Origin: CAVSRC01 sp963730325 | Lineage (GTDB): Bacteria; Pseudomonadota; Alphaproteobacteria; Rhizobiales; Kaistiaceae | Reading direction: 5' to 3' | Assembly (NCBI GenBank): GCA_963730325.1 | Contig: CAVSRC010000012.1 | Span: forward strand, 1 to 64,000 | Length of the DNA stretch: 64,000 bases | Shown here: positions 49,666-59,091 of the stretch, in pieces | How the letters are laid out: the number at the start of each line of letters is the position of its first letter | Position numbering within the stretch: the stretch's first letter is position 1 | Program-made: the position numbers and the translations under genes | Notes under the pieces: model-generated | Database searches by the model: none | What the model saw: the letters and a program-made list of their open reading frames with translations, nothing else | What the model was told of the DNA's origin: nothing

Positions 49666-50721
49666 GTGCAGCTTTACGGACGTTCAGTCAGCAAAGAGGA
49701 TATCACCCGAAGGGTTGGCCATATCTCGCAGATCGCGGGCGCCCGCGCGAGCGAGCTGACCTCGGGGCTGGCGAAGGGTGTCGACGCAATCGATGTGAAG
49801 ACCGGAACCGGTTTCGAGTTCACCGTGCTTCCCGGGCGTGGGCTCGATATTGCCTGGGCCTCTTACAAGGGCGTGCCGGTCGGCTACATGTCCAAGACCG
49901 GGATCGTGGGGCCCGCCTATTTCATCGAAGAAGGCACCAGGGGATTCCTGCGCAACTTCTTCGCCGGGCTCTTGACCACCGGCGGCCTCAGCAATATCGG
50001 CTCGCCGAGCGAGGAGGGGGGCGAGCACTTCGGCCTGCACGGCCGGATCAGCAATATCCCCGCCGAGGACGTGGGCGTTTCCCAGGACTGGCAAGGCGAC
50101 GACTATGTGATCCGGATCGCCGGCGCGGTGCGTCAGGCCAGGGTGTTCGGCGAGTGCCTGCTGCTTCATCGGGAAATCACCACCCGGCTCGGTTCGAACG
50201 CGCTGGTGGTGCGGGATGTCGTCGAAAACGCCGGACCCCGAGCCGAGCCGGCCGTGCTGCTTTACCACTGCAACTTCGGCTACCCGATGGTCAGTGCGGA
50301 CAGCCGCATCGTGACCTCGGGCGGAAAGGTCGAGCCGCGCCATCCCACGCCGGTCGAAGCTGTGGCCGACCATGACCGATTGGGCGATCCGACGGCGGGG
50401 TATGTCGAGCAGGTCTTCTATCACAGCCTCAAAGCCCAAGACGGCCGCGCATTCGCCGTGGTCTTCAACGAGCAGCTCGGCATCGGAGCCTATGTCCGCT
50501 ATCGCGCCGATACGCTTCCTCAGTTTGTGCAATGGAAGATGCTCGGCGAGCAGGACTACGCGCTCGGATTTGAGCCGGCGACCCACCGCCTCGAAGGACG
50601 GGCGGAGCTGTTGCGGCAAGGCCAGGTTTCGCCGCTCGCGGTCGGTGAGCGCAGAACGTTCGAAGTCGAGATCGGCGTCGTGGATGGTCGGGCTGCGCTG
50701 GACGAACTCACGTCGGGATGA
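49666..50721 (+). CDS. DUF4432 (aldose-1-epimerase-like) protein
   Basis: A 351-residue galactose-mutarotase-like fold protein. Diagnostic blocks are FTVLPGRGLDIAWASYKGVP, FLRNFFAGLLTTGGLSNIG and HFGLHGRISNIPAEDVG, and the later LLYHCNFGYPMVS. DUF4432 proteins are found in sugar-catabolic clusters and may mutarotate or epimerise sugars. AGGAGG at 49655-49660 fits the second of two adjacent GTG codons (49666); ATG 49633 is less likely. It is probably co-expressed with the cupin gene upstream. Confidence 0.82.
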   Translation: MQLYGRSVSKEDITRRVGHISQIAGARASELTSGLAKGVDAIDVKTGTGFEFTVLPGRGLDIAWASYKGVPVGYMSKTGIVGPAYFIEEGTRGFLRNFFAGLLTTGGLSNIGSPSEEGGEHFGLHGRISNIPAEDVGVSQDWQGDDYVIRIAGAVRQARVFGECLLLHREITTRLGSNALVVRDVVENAGPRAEPAVLLYHCNFGYPMVSADSRIVTSGGKVEPRHPTPVEAVADHDRLGDPTAGYVEQVFYHSLKAQDGRAFAVVFNEQLGIGAYVRYRADTLPQFVQWKMLGEQDYALGFEPATHRLEGRAELLRQGQVSPLAVGERRTFEVEIGVVDGRAALDELTSG

Positions 50722-51302
50722 TGCGTGTCGATGTGCGGTGACGCATCGCGACGATGCCTCGGTGTGCTCCTGCCGGCGGGAGAAATGCTCGGTCTTGCCC
50801 ACGACGAGGCGGCAGAGCGCCGGTGGGCCGTGCCGCGTGCGGACGGCGTTGCGTTGCCGCGGGCGTCTCTCATCCGTGACGATTTGCAGCGACGAATTGC
50901 CAGGGTGTTTTCGCTTGCCTGTCCCCCGGAGGCGATGTTATCGATTTGGGGTATCGATTACCGAGCGATGCACGAAGCTGGCGACGCTCTCTGCCGCCGG
51001 CCCACGAGTGGGAAGGCTTCGAGGTCGATGCGGACGAATAGTGGGCCGTTCGGCGGCCGTTTGGCGAGACACTTTCACCAAGCTTTCCGTGCGGCCGCGA
51101 CCTCGGGTGGCAACTGCTCCACTCGACCAGGTCGACTGCTGCATCGGGTAAGACCGGTGCAAGGGGGGATAACGCGCGGTGCATCCAGGGCGGATGCAAA
51201 CAGCCTTTGGTTGGTTTGGCACCGCGGATCGTCATCAGGTAATCCAGGCGCCCAAACCGGGAACTGCCCTGGGTAGCCGAAGTCAGATGGGAGGAAAAAC
51301 GA
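50722..51302. other. Non-coding gap holding a second LacI-type operator
   Basis: This 581-bp stretch has only low-complexity, arginine-rich reading frames and no recognisable protein. It contains the operator at 50949 and, at its 3' end, GGGAGGAAA before the ATG at 51303. It is probably the promoter and leader of the TIM-barrel/Gfo-Idh unit. Confidence 0.55.
50949..50962. promoter_or_regulatory. LacI-type operator, site 2
   Basis: GGGTATCGATTACC matches site 1 (48105) at 12 of 14 positions, and the following bases are also shared (CGAGCG). An extra ATCGATT half-site lies at 50940-50946. It is about 340 bp upstream of the TIM-barrel gene. Confidence 0.55.
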
Positions 51303-52358
51303 ATGGCTGACCACGCCAATAATTTCCCGAGACTGCACAACGCCTCCTGGCCGGGAGTCGTTGGCAAGGGGACGCCGGATGCCGAGGCGATCATTCCGCT
51401 CGACACCATGCTGGAGATGACCGCCAACGCCGAAGTCGACGGCCAGAAATTCGATGGCATCGATCTGTGGCTCGCCGATCCGCACATTTCGATCGACAGC
51501 ACGCCCGACGAGGTCAAGCGCATGGCTGACCACATCGCCGGCTACGGTCTCAAGGTCGGCTCGTTTGTTGCGCCGATCTGGGCGGGCGCCGGTGGCGGCT
51601 CGGCGATGGGTTCGGCAGAAGAACGCAAGCAGTTTGTCACCCAGGTTCGCAAGGCCGCGGTCATCGGACAGCAAATGCGCGAACTCGGCATCCGCCCGAC
51701 CGGTGGCATCCGTATCGATTCGTCGACCAGCGTCGAGATGTGGGACAAGGATCCGAAGGGCAACACCAAACTGATCGCCGAGACGTTCCGCGAGGCGGGC
51801 AAGGTCGCCCAGGATCACGGTGAGTTCCTGGCAGCGGAGGGCGAGATCTGCTGGGGGGGCATGCACTCCTGGCGCGAGAACCTCAATCTTCTCGAAGAAG
51901 TTGGCATGCCCGGTGTCGTCGGCTACCAGGCCGACATGGCCCATTCGATGCTCTTCACCTTGGGCTACAACGCAGAGAAGGATCGCCTCCTCCCGGAAGG
52001 CTATGACTGGAAAGACCGCTCGGTTCTCGATGCGGCCTACAAGAAGGTCGCCGATGCGCTGCGTCCGTGGACCTACGATTTTCACGTCGCACAGAACGAC
52101 GGCACCGTCTTCGGTTCGGGTGAGCACGAGAAGACCGGCCGCCATGTGCAAGTGAACGATCCGAACGGCAGGCTCGATGTCACCAAACATGCGGGCTACT
52201 GGTTGCGCGACGGCAACGGCGACCTCACCAAGCAGATGCGTCACATCTGTTGGGACGGCTGCATGTTCCCCAATTCGGTGATGACCACGCAGCAGACCTG
52301 GAACGACATCCTTGGCGCCATGATCAAAGTGCGCGACGCGCACGGCTGGCGCGAATAG
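51303..52358 (+). CDS. Sugar isomerase/epimerase-type TIM-barrel protein
   Basis: A 351-residue protein of the xylose-isomerase-like TIM-barrel superfamily. Blocks are DGIDLWLADPHISIDSTPDEV, GYGLKVGSFVAPIWAGAGGG, EFLAAEGEICWGGMHSW (metal Glu) and VVGYQADMAHSMLFTLGYN (Asp/His), and TYDFHVAQNDGTVFGSGEH. It lies 22 bp before a Gfo/Idh gene. Such pairs act in oxidation-dependent sugar routes, where the TIM barrel isomerises, dehydrates or cleaves a keto-sugar. The exact reaction is unknown. Confidence 0.8.
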   Translation: MADHANNFPRLHNASWPGVVGKGTPDAEAIIPLDTMLEMTANAEVDGQKFDGIDLWLADPHISIDSTPDEVKRMADHIAGYGLKVGSFVAPIWAGAGGGSAMGSAEERKQFVTQVRKAAVIGQQMRELGIRPTGGIRIDSSTSVEMWDKDPKGNTKLIAETFREAGKVAQDHGEFLAAEGEICWGGMHSWRENLNLLEEVGMPGVVGYQADMAHSMLFTLGYNAEKDRLLPEGYDWKDRSVLDAAYKKVADALRPWTYDFHVAQNDGTVFGSGEHEKTGRHVQVNDPNGRLDVTKHAGYWLRDGNGDLTKQMRHICWDGCMFPNSVMTTQQTWNDILGAMIKVRDAHGWRE

Positions 52359-52380
52359 CCCCAATTGAAGGTCAGCCACA

Positions 52381-53523
52381 ATGACAAAGAAGAAGCTCAA
52401 TATCGGTCTTGTGGGCGCCGGCTTCATGGGCCGTACCCACAGCAACGCTTTCCGGCAAGCAGGCAGGTTCTTCGATCTCGACTATGAGCCCGTGCTGAAG
52501 GCGGTTGCCACGCGCAATGCGAAGGGCGCCGCCGATTTTGCCGCCAACTGGGGTTATGAGTCGTCCGAGGGCGACTGGCGCAAGCTGGTCGACCGCAAGG
52601 ACATTGACCTCATTGATATCGCCAGCCCCAACGACACGCACGCCGAGATCGCTATCGCGGCCGCGGCGGCGGGCAAGATGGTGATGAGCGAAAAGCCGCT
52701 CGGCCGGAACGCTGCGGAGGCCGAAAAGATGGTCGCCGCGGTCGAGGCGGCCAAAGTGGCCAACATGGTCTGGTACAACTATCGGCGCGTGCCGGCGGTG
52801 ACCATGGCCAAGATGCTCATCGACGAGGGGCGCCTCGGCCGCATCTTCCACTACCGTTCGGTATTCCTGCAGGATTGGACAATCTCGGCCGATGTGCCGC
52901 AAGGCGGTACGGGGACCTGGCGACTGGATGTGGATGTTGCCGGCAGCGGCGTGACGGGTGACCTGCTGGCCCACTGCATCGATACCGCACTCTGGCTGAA
53001 CGGCCCCATCGACAGCGTCACGGGTGCAACGGAGACTTTTGTCAAGCAGCGCAAGCATGCGGTGAGTGGCAAGGTCCAGGATGTCGGGATCGACGATGCC
53101 AGCGCCTTCCTCGCCCGCTTCGGCAACGGTTCGCTGGCGACATTCGAGGCGACCCGCTACGCGCGCGGCCACAAGGCGCTCTATACGTTCGAAATAAACG
53201 GCGAGCATGCGTCGATCGCGTGGGACTTGCACGACCTGCATAGGCTGTCGTTCTTCGACCATGGCGACGAAGGGCGTCTCCGCGGCTGGCGTTCGATCCA
53301 CGTCACCGATGGCGACCAGCCCTATATGGGCCGCTGGTGGGTGCCGGGCCTGCAGATCGGCTACGAGCATACCTTCATTCATCAGGTGGCGGACTTCATC
53401 GAGGGCTTGAGCAGCGGAAGCGGCGCGGCGCCGACGTTCCGCGACGCGCTCAAGACCGACTACGTCACCGATGCGGTCCTTGCCTCGGCCAAGTCCGGCC
53501 GTTGGGAGCAGGTCAAGAGCTGA
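52381..53523 (+). CDS. Gfo/Idh/MocA-family oxidoreductase
   Basis: A 380-residue NAD(P)-dependent sugar dehydrogenase. It has GLVGAGFMGRTHSNAF (Rossmann), VMSEKPLGRNAAEAEKMV (catalytic Lys in EKP), and SGVTGDLLAHCIDTALWL, equivalent to the His-containing active-site helix. Its C-terminal GRWWVPGLQIGYEHTFIHQVADF is typical of inositol/sugar dehydrogenases. It is co-transcribed with the TIM-barrel gene and ends at a strong hairpin. Confidence 0.9.
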   Translation: MTKKKLNIGLVGAGFMGRTHSNAFRQAGRFFDLDYEPVLKAVATRNAKGAADFAANWGYESSEGDWRKLVDRKDIDLIDIASPNDTHAEIAIAAAAAGKMVMSEKPLGRNAAEAEKMVAAVEAAKVANMVWYNYRRVPAVTMAKMLIDEGRLGRIFHYRSVFLQDWTISADVPQGGTGTWRLDVDVAGSGVTGDLLAHCIDTALWLNGPIDSVTGATETFVKQRKHAVSGKVQDVGIDDASAFLARFGNGSLATFEATRYARGHKALYTFEINGEHASIAWDLHDLHRLSFFDHGDEGRLRGWRSIHVTDGDQPYMGRWWVPGLQIGYEHTFIHQVADFIEGLSSGSGAAPTFRDALKTDYVTDAVLASAKSGRWEQVKS

Positions 53524-53531
53524 ACGGACAT

Positions 53532-53556
53532 GGGGGCAGTGGATTCCGCTGCCCCC
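53532..53556 (+). terminator. Hairpin after the Gfo/Idh gene
   Basis: An 11-bp stem with one G-U pair (GGGGGCAGTGG / CCGCTGCCCCC) and a 3-base loop, 8 bp after the stop. A second GCTGCCCCC follows directly and could pair instead. There is no U tract. The rest of 53557-53992 holds no recognisable gene. Confidence 0.55.
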
Positions 53557-53992
53557 GCTGCCCCCATCTGCAATCAAGGCACGCGGCGTGACCCGGGCGG
53601 TTTCGGACGCCTGCGCGCTTGACGATCTTCTGCTTCAAAATCGCGCGGGGCGCGCGCGGTCCATGGTTGACCGGGCCCCTGTCGGATGCCCGGTAACCAG
53701 GAGAGGCATGCCGGCGGACGGTGTTGTCGTGGCGCCGCCGGCTCTCCGACCGCGATCTGGGCGTCGCGCAGGCTTTCATCGTCTCCGCTCCTCCCGGCTC
53801 CTCCAAGGAATCTGAGCAGAGGACCCTAGCCGGGAACGGTCCAGGCTGGGCCTCGGATTTGCCATTGCGGTCCCTGATGCGGGCCCTTTGGCAGCGGGTA
53901 GGGGCGACGCCCTTCAGCGGACGTCCTTGTGTCGGCATCTGCAACAGGCGAATCGAAACGCGCCTTGGTCGCGGGGTCTTCCTGCTGCCGAC

Positions 53993-54020
53993 AAAAAAGG
54001 AGGCCGCCGAAGCGGCCTCC
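53993..54020 (-). terminator. Rho-independent terminator of the minus-strand operon
   Basis: Read on the minus strand: a perfect 9-bp GC stem (GGAGGCCGC / GCGGCCTCC) with a 4-base loop, followed by TTTTTT. It lies 30 bp after the stop of the binding-protein gene at 54050 and is the clearest intrinsic terminator in the window. Confidence 0.92.
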
Positions 54021-54049
54021 TCCTGAACGTCAGGATATGCTGTCAGCGA

Positions 54050-55123
54050 TCAATAGCCCGGATTCGGACGGAATATCGGATCGTTGATGTCGTAGATGAA
54101 CGCACCAGCGTCGCGCTTCTTCATGTAGTCGTCATGGAAGAAGGGGATCAGCTTGTCGACGTTGATGTTGCTCTTGTTGAACGGCGTCGTGTAGACGAAC
54201 ACGGCCTTCTTGTAGGGCTTGCCTTCGAAGTAGGCCTTGATCTGCTGATAAGCGATGTCTGCTTCCAGCGTCGGCGTCTCGTTCACGTCCATCGTGGTCG
54301 TGCCGTCCTGGACCCACTTCCACGACTTCTCCTTGCCGTTGCTCGAGCCAAACCAGTACTTGCTCGGGTCGAGTCCGGCTTCTTCCATCGCCTGCAGGGC
54401 GCCAGCCATCATTTCGTCGTTCTGGACATAGGCGCCGTCGAAGCCGTCGGGCCCGAGGCTGGTGATCGCGTCCTGCATGACCTTCTTGGCGGGATCGGCG
54501 AACCATCCGCCCGAACCCCAGAAGACGACCTGGAGGTCCTTGCCGCCAGCGCCCTTGACGCCGACGCTGTTGGCGAGATCGCCGATGTCCTTGCCGGCTT
54601 CCGAATAAGCGCGCAGGAAGCCGTCAGTCTGACCGGAGGCGGTGCCCTGGCCGAGCTTGCCTTCGATCATGATGACCTTCTTCACGTTGTGTTCCATCGC
54701 GGACTTGCCGGCGAGCACACCGATGTTCACCCAGTCGTATCCGGCGAAACCGGCGAGGCCGGGCTCGTTCGGCGGATTGTGGGTCAGATGGAACTCGGGA
54801 ATGCCGGCGTCCTTGGCCAGCTTCAGCGTCTGAGAGGTCGTCTCGGGCGAGTTCTGAACCACGAGAAGCGCGTCAACGCCCTGCGTGATGAAGTTCTCGA
54901 CCGCGGCGATCTGCTCCGGCGCGGTTCCCTGCCCGACGACGTCGAGCACGGTCCAGCCTTCGCGTTCCGCCAGGGTCTTGAAGACCTCGAAGCCGGCTTT
55001 GTAGAAGTCATCGGAGGCGTCCATGTAGTAGCCGATGACCTTGTCTGCGGCTTGAGCGCCGGTTGCAAAGGGCAGGGCGCCCAGTGCCACCGCTGCCATG
55101 AGGCCGAATGCCAATTTCTTCAT
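54050..55123 (-). CDS. Sugar ABC transporter substrate-binding protein (CUT2)
   Basis: A 357-residue periplasmic protein starting at 55123 (MKKLAFGLMAAVALGALPFA) with cleavage after AQA, behind AGGTGAC. Mature blocks are KVIGYYMDASDDFYKAGFEVF, VENFITQGVDALLVVQNSPETT and GAYVQNDEMMAGALQAMEEAG. It is the last gene of its operon, with a strong terminator downstream, whereas most CUT2 operons start with the binding protein. Ligand unknown. Confidence 0.92.
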   Translation of the reverse strand: MKKLAFGLMAAVALGALPFATGAQAADKVIGYYMDASDDFYKAGFEVFKTLAEREGWTVLDVVGQGTAPEQIAAVENFITQGVDALLVVQNSPETTSQTLKLAKDAGIPEFHLTHNPPNEPGLAGFAGYDWVNIGVLAGKSAMEHNVKKVIMIEGKLGQGTASGQTDGFLRAYSEAGKDIGDLANSVGVKGAGGKDLQVVFWGSGGWFADPAKKVMQDAITSLGPDGFDGAYVQNDEMMAGALQAMEEAGLDPSKYWFGSSNGKEKSWKWVQDGTTTMDVNETPTLEADIAYQQIKAYFEGKPYKKAVFVYTTPFNKSNINVDKLIPFFHDDYMKKRDAGAFIYDINDPIFRPNPGY

Positions 55124-55200
55124 GTCACCTACTCCCTTTCTCACTTTCTTTTTTGTGCTCCGTCCCAAGACGTCACACGGTTGAGTCCTTGTGAACCTGC

Positions 55201-56325
55201 CTAGGCGCTTTCCTGATCTTGCGTTTCTCTCCTTTTTGTCGTCGCCGCAGCAATGCGGGCCTTCATTCGCTCGCGTCTCAGAGACCAGAATTCGGAGATC
55301 TGCGAAGAGACGTCACCCGCCGACACAGCGATGATGACGACGAGACCTTTGGCCAGAAATTGAACCTCGGACGGCAAGCGCAGCAGATTCATGGCGTTGG
55401 CGATCGACCCGAGGAAGATGACGCCGATCAGCGTGCCGACGATGTTGCCCCTGCCGCCGCTGAGCGCTGTGCCGCCGATGACGACCATGGCGATCGTGTC
55501 GATCTCAAGACCCTGTCCGAGCGTGATGATTCCGGTGTTGATGCGCGCGAGAAGCATCGTCGCCCCGATCCCCACCAGCAGCCCCTGGATCATGTAGACG
55601 GACAGACGCATGTTCTTGACGTCGATGCCGGCGAGGAATGCGGCGCGCGAGTTCGTGCCGACGGCGTATATGCGCCTGCCGTACTTGGTGTAGGTCAGCA
55701 CCAAACCCCCGATGAGCGCGATGACGAAGAACACCAGCACGTAGGGTGGAACCCGAAGGGCGAGGCCCGTGACCGGGTCCCGGGCGCCCTCGAAGAGGTT
55801 CATCGTGAGGAAGTCGAGCTCTCCCTTCATGACGACCTCGCGCGAATGGGAAAGCAGCAGCGCGATGCCCTGAAACGAGATCATCCCACCGAGCGTGATG
55901 ATGAACGGCTCGATGCGGGTTCTGGAAATGATGAACCCCATCATCGTTTCCAGGGCGACCGCCGAGGCAACGCCGAGAAGGATCGACGGTGCCACGCCAA
56001 GACCCCATCGCGAGATGCCGAGCGAGACGATGATCGACACCAGCGAGGCCAGCATGCCGACCGACAGGTCGATGCCGCCGGATACCATCACCATGGTCAT
56101 CGAGACCGCGACGATCCCCGGCACGGCGACCTGCTGAAGGATGTTCGCGATGTTGACCGGGCTGATGAAGGTCGGATACTTCGATCCGCCCGTCGAAATC
56201 AGCTGAAGGAGAACGATGATCGCGACGAAGGTGACAAAGATCGAAAGCACGGTCAGGTTTTCGTATCGCTTGAAGAGCGATTCCTTGACCGGCAATGTTG
56301 TGCTCGAAGCCTCCGGATTGCTCAC
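55201..56325 (-). CDS. Sugar ABC transporter permease (CUT2)
   Basis: A 374-residue RbsC-like permease. Blocks are VMVSGGIDLSVGMLASLVSIIV, the coupling region RIYAVGTNSRAAFLAGIDV and IGGTALSGGRGNIVGTLIGV. N- and C-terminal hydrophilic tails make it longer than the family average. Its start overlaps the ATPase stop by 4 bp. Confidence 0.93.
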   Translation of the reverse strand: MSNPEASSTTLPVKESLFKRYENLTVLSIFVTFVAIIVLLQLISTGGSKYPTFISPVNIANILQQVAVPGIVAVSMTMVMVSGGIDLSVGMLASLVSIIVSLGISRWGLGVAPSILLGVASAVALETMMGFIISRTRIEPFIITLGGMISFQGIALLLSHSREVVMKGELDFLTMNLFEGARDPVTGLALRVPPYVLVFFVIALIGGLVLTYTKYGRRIYAVGTNSRAAFLAGIDVKNMRLSVYMIQGLLVGIGATMLLARINTGIITLGQGLEIDTIAMVVIGGTALSGGRGNIVGTLIGVIFLGSIANAMNLLRLPSEVQFLAKGLVVIIAVSAGDVSSQISEFWSLRRERMKARIAAATTKRRETQDQESA

Positions 56326-57806
56326 GGTTGCTGATCTCCTATTGAAAGGGTGAGGATGTTCTCTTCGGTGATTTCCTCACCAGCCAGCTCGCCCGCGATC
56401 TCTCCCTGCTTGAGGACGATTACGCGATCGCTCATCGAAACAACCTCCGGCATGTCGGAGGATACCATGAGAATCGCCTTGTCCTCCTTCAGGAGATCGA
56501 CCATGACCTTGTAGATTTCCTGCTTGGAACCGACGTCAATACCGCGCGACGGCTCGTCGAAAATGTAGATCTCGCCCCCGGTGTTGAACCATTTGCCCAA
56601 CACCACCTTCTGCTGGTTGCCGCCCGAAAGGTTGACGACCCGGGTGCGGGCGCCGGGGGCCCGGATGCCCAACAGCTTGACGAACTTCTCACCCGTGGCC
56701 ATGTCGCTCGACGGCCGCACGATGAAATCACGCGTGTTGACCATGTTGGCCACGGCGATGTTCTCGGCGATCGTCTTCGGCAGGAAGAGTCCCGTGTTCT
56801 GACGATCCTCGGTGATGAAGCACATCTTGTTGCGGATCGCGGTCTTCGGACTCGACAGCTTCGCCGACTTGCCGTTGATCATGATCTCGCCCCGTTCAAG
56901 CCGGGCACTGCCGAAAAGCACCTCCATGAGTTCCGATCGCCCCGATCCGGCCATGCCGGCAATCCCGAGGACTTCACCGCGATGGAGTGCGAACGAGACG
57001 TTGCGCACGCCGTTTCCGGTGACGTTGCGCGCCTCGAGGACCACCTCACCGCGTGGGACGCGCTCGCGCTCGTAGAAGGTCGACGGGTCGCGCCCGACCA
57101 TGTCCCTGATGAGCGTCGTCTTGGTGAGGCCCGCGATCGGGTACATGCTGACCTTGCGGCCGTCGCGCAGAACCGTCGCACGATCACCGATCTCGAAGAC
57201 CTCGTCGAGGTGATGCGAAATGTAGATGACGCCGATTCCGTCCTGTCTCACGGTCTTTACGATATCGAGCAGCGTTTCGATTTCGCGCGAGGAGAACGAT
57301 GCCGTCGGCTCGTCGAGAATGACGACGTTGCTCTTGAACACGAGCGCCTTGGCGATTTCCACGATCTTCTGCTGGCCGCTGGTCAGATCGTTCATGCGCA
57401 TGTCCGGCGACAGGTCGCTCTTCAGATAGCGCAGGACTTCCTCGGTCTGGCGCCGCATCTCCCTGCGTTGCAGAAGCCCCCGTTGGGTGATCTCCGAGCC
57501 CGCGAAGATGTTCTCGGTGATGATCAGGTCATCGAAGACTATGTGCTCCTGATAGATGGTGTGGATTCCCATCTTCAGGGCGGTGTGCGGCGTCAGCGAC
57601 ACCGCCTTGCCGCCGAAATAAATCTGCCCGCCCTCGTCGGGCTTGTAGGCGCCCGAGAGAATCTTGATCAGCGTCGATTTGCCAGCGCCGTTTTCGCCGC
57701 ACAGGCAATGGACCTCACCGCGCTTCAGGTCGAACGAGATGTCCTCCAGTGCACGCACACCAGGGAACGTCTTCGATATGTGAGACAAGCGCAGAATTTC
57801 GTCCAT
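56322..57806 (-). CDS. Sugar ABC transporter ATP-binding protein (CUT2, two ATPase domains)
   Basis: A 494-residue RbsA-like ATPase. Domain 1: GENGAGKSTLIKIL, LTSGQQKIVEIAKAL, VVILDEPTASF. Domain 2: GMAGSGRSELMEVL, LSGGNQQKVVLGKW, IYIFDEPSRGI. The start at 57806 (MDEILRLSHISKTF) follows GAGGGAGGAC; an upstream ATG at 57818 is less likely. It lies 39 bp downstream of the Gfo/Idh gene. Confidence 0.93.
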   Translation of the reverse strand: MDEILRLSHISKTFPGVRALEDISFDLKRGEVHCLCGENGAGKSTLIKILSGAYKPDEGGQIYFGGKAVSLTPHTALKMGIHTIYQEHIVFDDLIITENIFAGSEITQRGLLQRREMRRQTEEVLRYLKSDLSPDMRMNDLTSGQQKIVEIAKALVFKSNVVILDEPTASFSSREIETLLDIVKTVRQDGIGVIYISHHLDEVFEIGDRATVLRDGRKVSMYPIAGLTKTTLIRDMVGRDPSTFYERERVPRGEVVLEARNVTGNGVRNVSFALHRGEVLGIAGMAGSGRSELMEVLFGSARLERGEIMINGKSAKLSSPKTAIRNKMCFITEDRQNTGLFLPKTIAENIAVANMVNTRDFIVRPSSDMATGEKFVKLLGIRAPGARTRVVNLSGGNQQKVVLGKWFNTGGEIYIFDEPSRGIDVGSKQEIYKVMVDLLKEDKAILMVSSDMPEVVSMSDRVIVLKQGEIAGELAGEEITEENILTLSIGDQQP

Positions 57807-57845
57807 GTCCTCCCTCATCGGACGTGTGCCAACCTTGTTCCGGGC

Positions 57846-58955
57846 TCAGTGCGCTAGGAAGTCGGGCACCTTGACGATCTCTCCACCTTTGAGCGCCGAC
57901 TGATGGGCGCAGATGCCCACCGAGGTCCAGTTCGCCGATTGCTCGACGTTCGGAAATGGATCGCGGTCGTCCAGCAAGGCGGACACGAACTCGTTGACGA
58001 GATGGGGATGCGAACCGCCGTGGCCGCCGCCCTGGATGAACGAACGATGCTCCTCATCGACGATGCCCTTGGTGAACTTCTGGATCTCCTTGGGCAGACG
58101 ATGGGCATAGTCCGGCACCTCGACGCGCTCGGCGATCTGCGGTTCCGGCTTCTTGGCGGTGTGCAGCACCGGATTCTCGTCGGTGATGAGCTGCCATTCG
58201 AACGACTTCTTCGTGCCGTAGACGTCGACGCTCTCGCGATACTGGCGCGCGGTATCCCAGAGGAAACGCCAGATGTGGGTGGCGACGTCGGAATCCTTGA
58301 TCTTGATGTGGCACGACTCGACGGCGAACTTGGAGCCGGAGCGGCGCGCGCACTCGTCGTTGATCGTCCCCGAGCCGAAGCAGCTCACATAGTCCGCCAT
58401 GCCGTTGACCATCGCCATGAGCGGGCTGACGACATGGGTGGCGTAGTGCATCGGCACCATGTCTTTCCAGTAATCGGGCCAACCTTCCATGTCCTGCGGA
58501 TGGGAGGCCTGCATGTATTGGATCTTGCCGAGCTCGCCCTTGTCGTAGAGTTCCTTGATGAACAGGTATTCGCGACTATAGACGACGGTTTCGGCCATCA
58601 TGTATTTGAGGCCGGTCTCGCGGACCAAACCGACGATCTCCTTGGCTTCCTCGACGTCGGTTGCCATGGGCACGGTGCACATGACGTGCTTGCCGGCCTT
58701 GAGCGCCGCGATCGTCATGGGCGCGTGATCGGGGATCGGGCTGTTGATGTGGACGAAATCCACGTCGGGGTCGGTCAGAACCTCGCGGAAATCGGTGTAG
58801 CGGGTTTCGATCCCGAATTGTTTGCCGACTTCGTCGAGCCGTTTCTTGTTCCGCTGGCAGATCGCCGTGACCTCGGCGTTCGGATGCGCCTGGTAGATCG
58901 GAATGAACTCAGAACCGAAGCCAAGCCCGATAAGCCCTACGCGTACCTTGTTCAT
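57846..58955 (-). CDS. Gfo/Idh/MocA-family oxidoreductase
   Basis: A 369-residue NAD(P)-dependent dehydrogenase starting at 58955 (MNKVRVGLIGLGFGSEFIPIYQ) behind GGGGAGG. The usual EKP is replaced: the segment reads HVMCTVPMATDVEEAKEIV, so the catalytic Lys of the EKP motif is missing at that position. MHYATHVVSPLMAMVNG occupies the active-site helix. It leads the transporter operon and carries a 27-bp motif upstream that is shared with the epimerase gene. Confidence 0.85.
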   Translation of the reverse strand: MNKVRVGLIGLGFGSEFIPIYQAHPNAEVTAICQRNKKRLDEVGKQFGIETRYTDFREVLTDPDVDFVHINSPIPDHAPMTIAALKAGKHVMCTVPMATDVEEAKEIVGLVRETGLKYMMAETVVYSREYLFIKELYDKGELGKIQYMQASHPQDMEGWPDYWKDMVPMHYATHVVSPLMAMVNGMADYVSCFGSGTINDECARRSGSKFAVESCHIKIKDSDVATHIWRFLWDTARQYRESVDVYGTKKSFEWQLITDENPVLHTAKKPEPQIAERVEVPDYAHRLPKEIQKFTKGIVDEEHRSFIQGGGHGGSHPHLVNEFVSALLDDRDPFPNVEQSANWTSVGICAHQSALKGGEIVKVPDFLAH

Positions 58956-59012
58956 GGTACCTCCCCAATTCTTCTTTTCCCGCAGTATTGGAGACGCCAC
59001 GGAGGTTGGCCA

Positions 59013-59039
59013 TGAGCATTCACGCAAGAATGTTGAGAT
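59013..59039. promoter_or_regulatory. Shared 27-bp motif, site 1 (Gfo/Idh-transporter operon)
   Basis: It begins TGAGCATTCACGCAAGAA and ends TGAGAT. It matches 61328-61354 at 23 of 27 positions (first 18 bases: 17 matches). It lies 58 bp upstream of the Gfo/Idh start and next to the XylR-type regulator gene, the likely binder. Confidence 0.65.
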
Positions 59040-59091
59040 TTTTCCCCGCGGCCCCGGTGCGCGGGTTTCCCGGGGGGGTTGTGATGCGTGG

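Noticed and set aside
50728..51276. 183-codon plus-strand frame before the TIM-barrel gene
   Set aside because: Low-complexity Arg/Ser/Gly-rich sequence without recognisable features; the segment reads as promoter and leader DNA with a LacI-type operator.
47951..52445. Minus-strand frames of 370-530 codons opposite the cupin, DUF4432 and TIM-barrel genes
   Set aside because: Antisense shadows of recognised genes; they contain no family motif.
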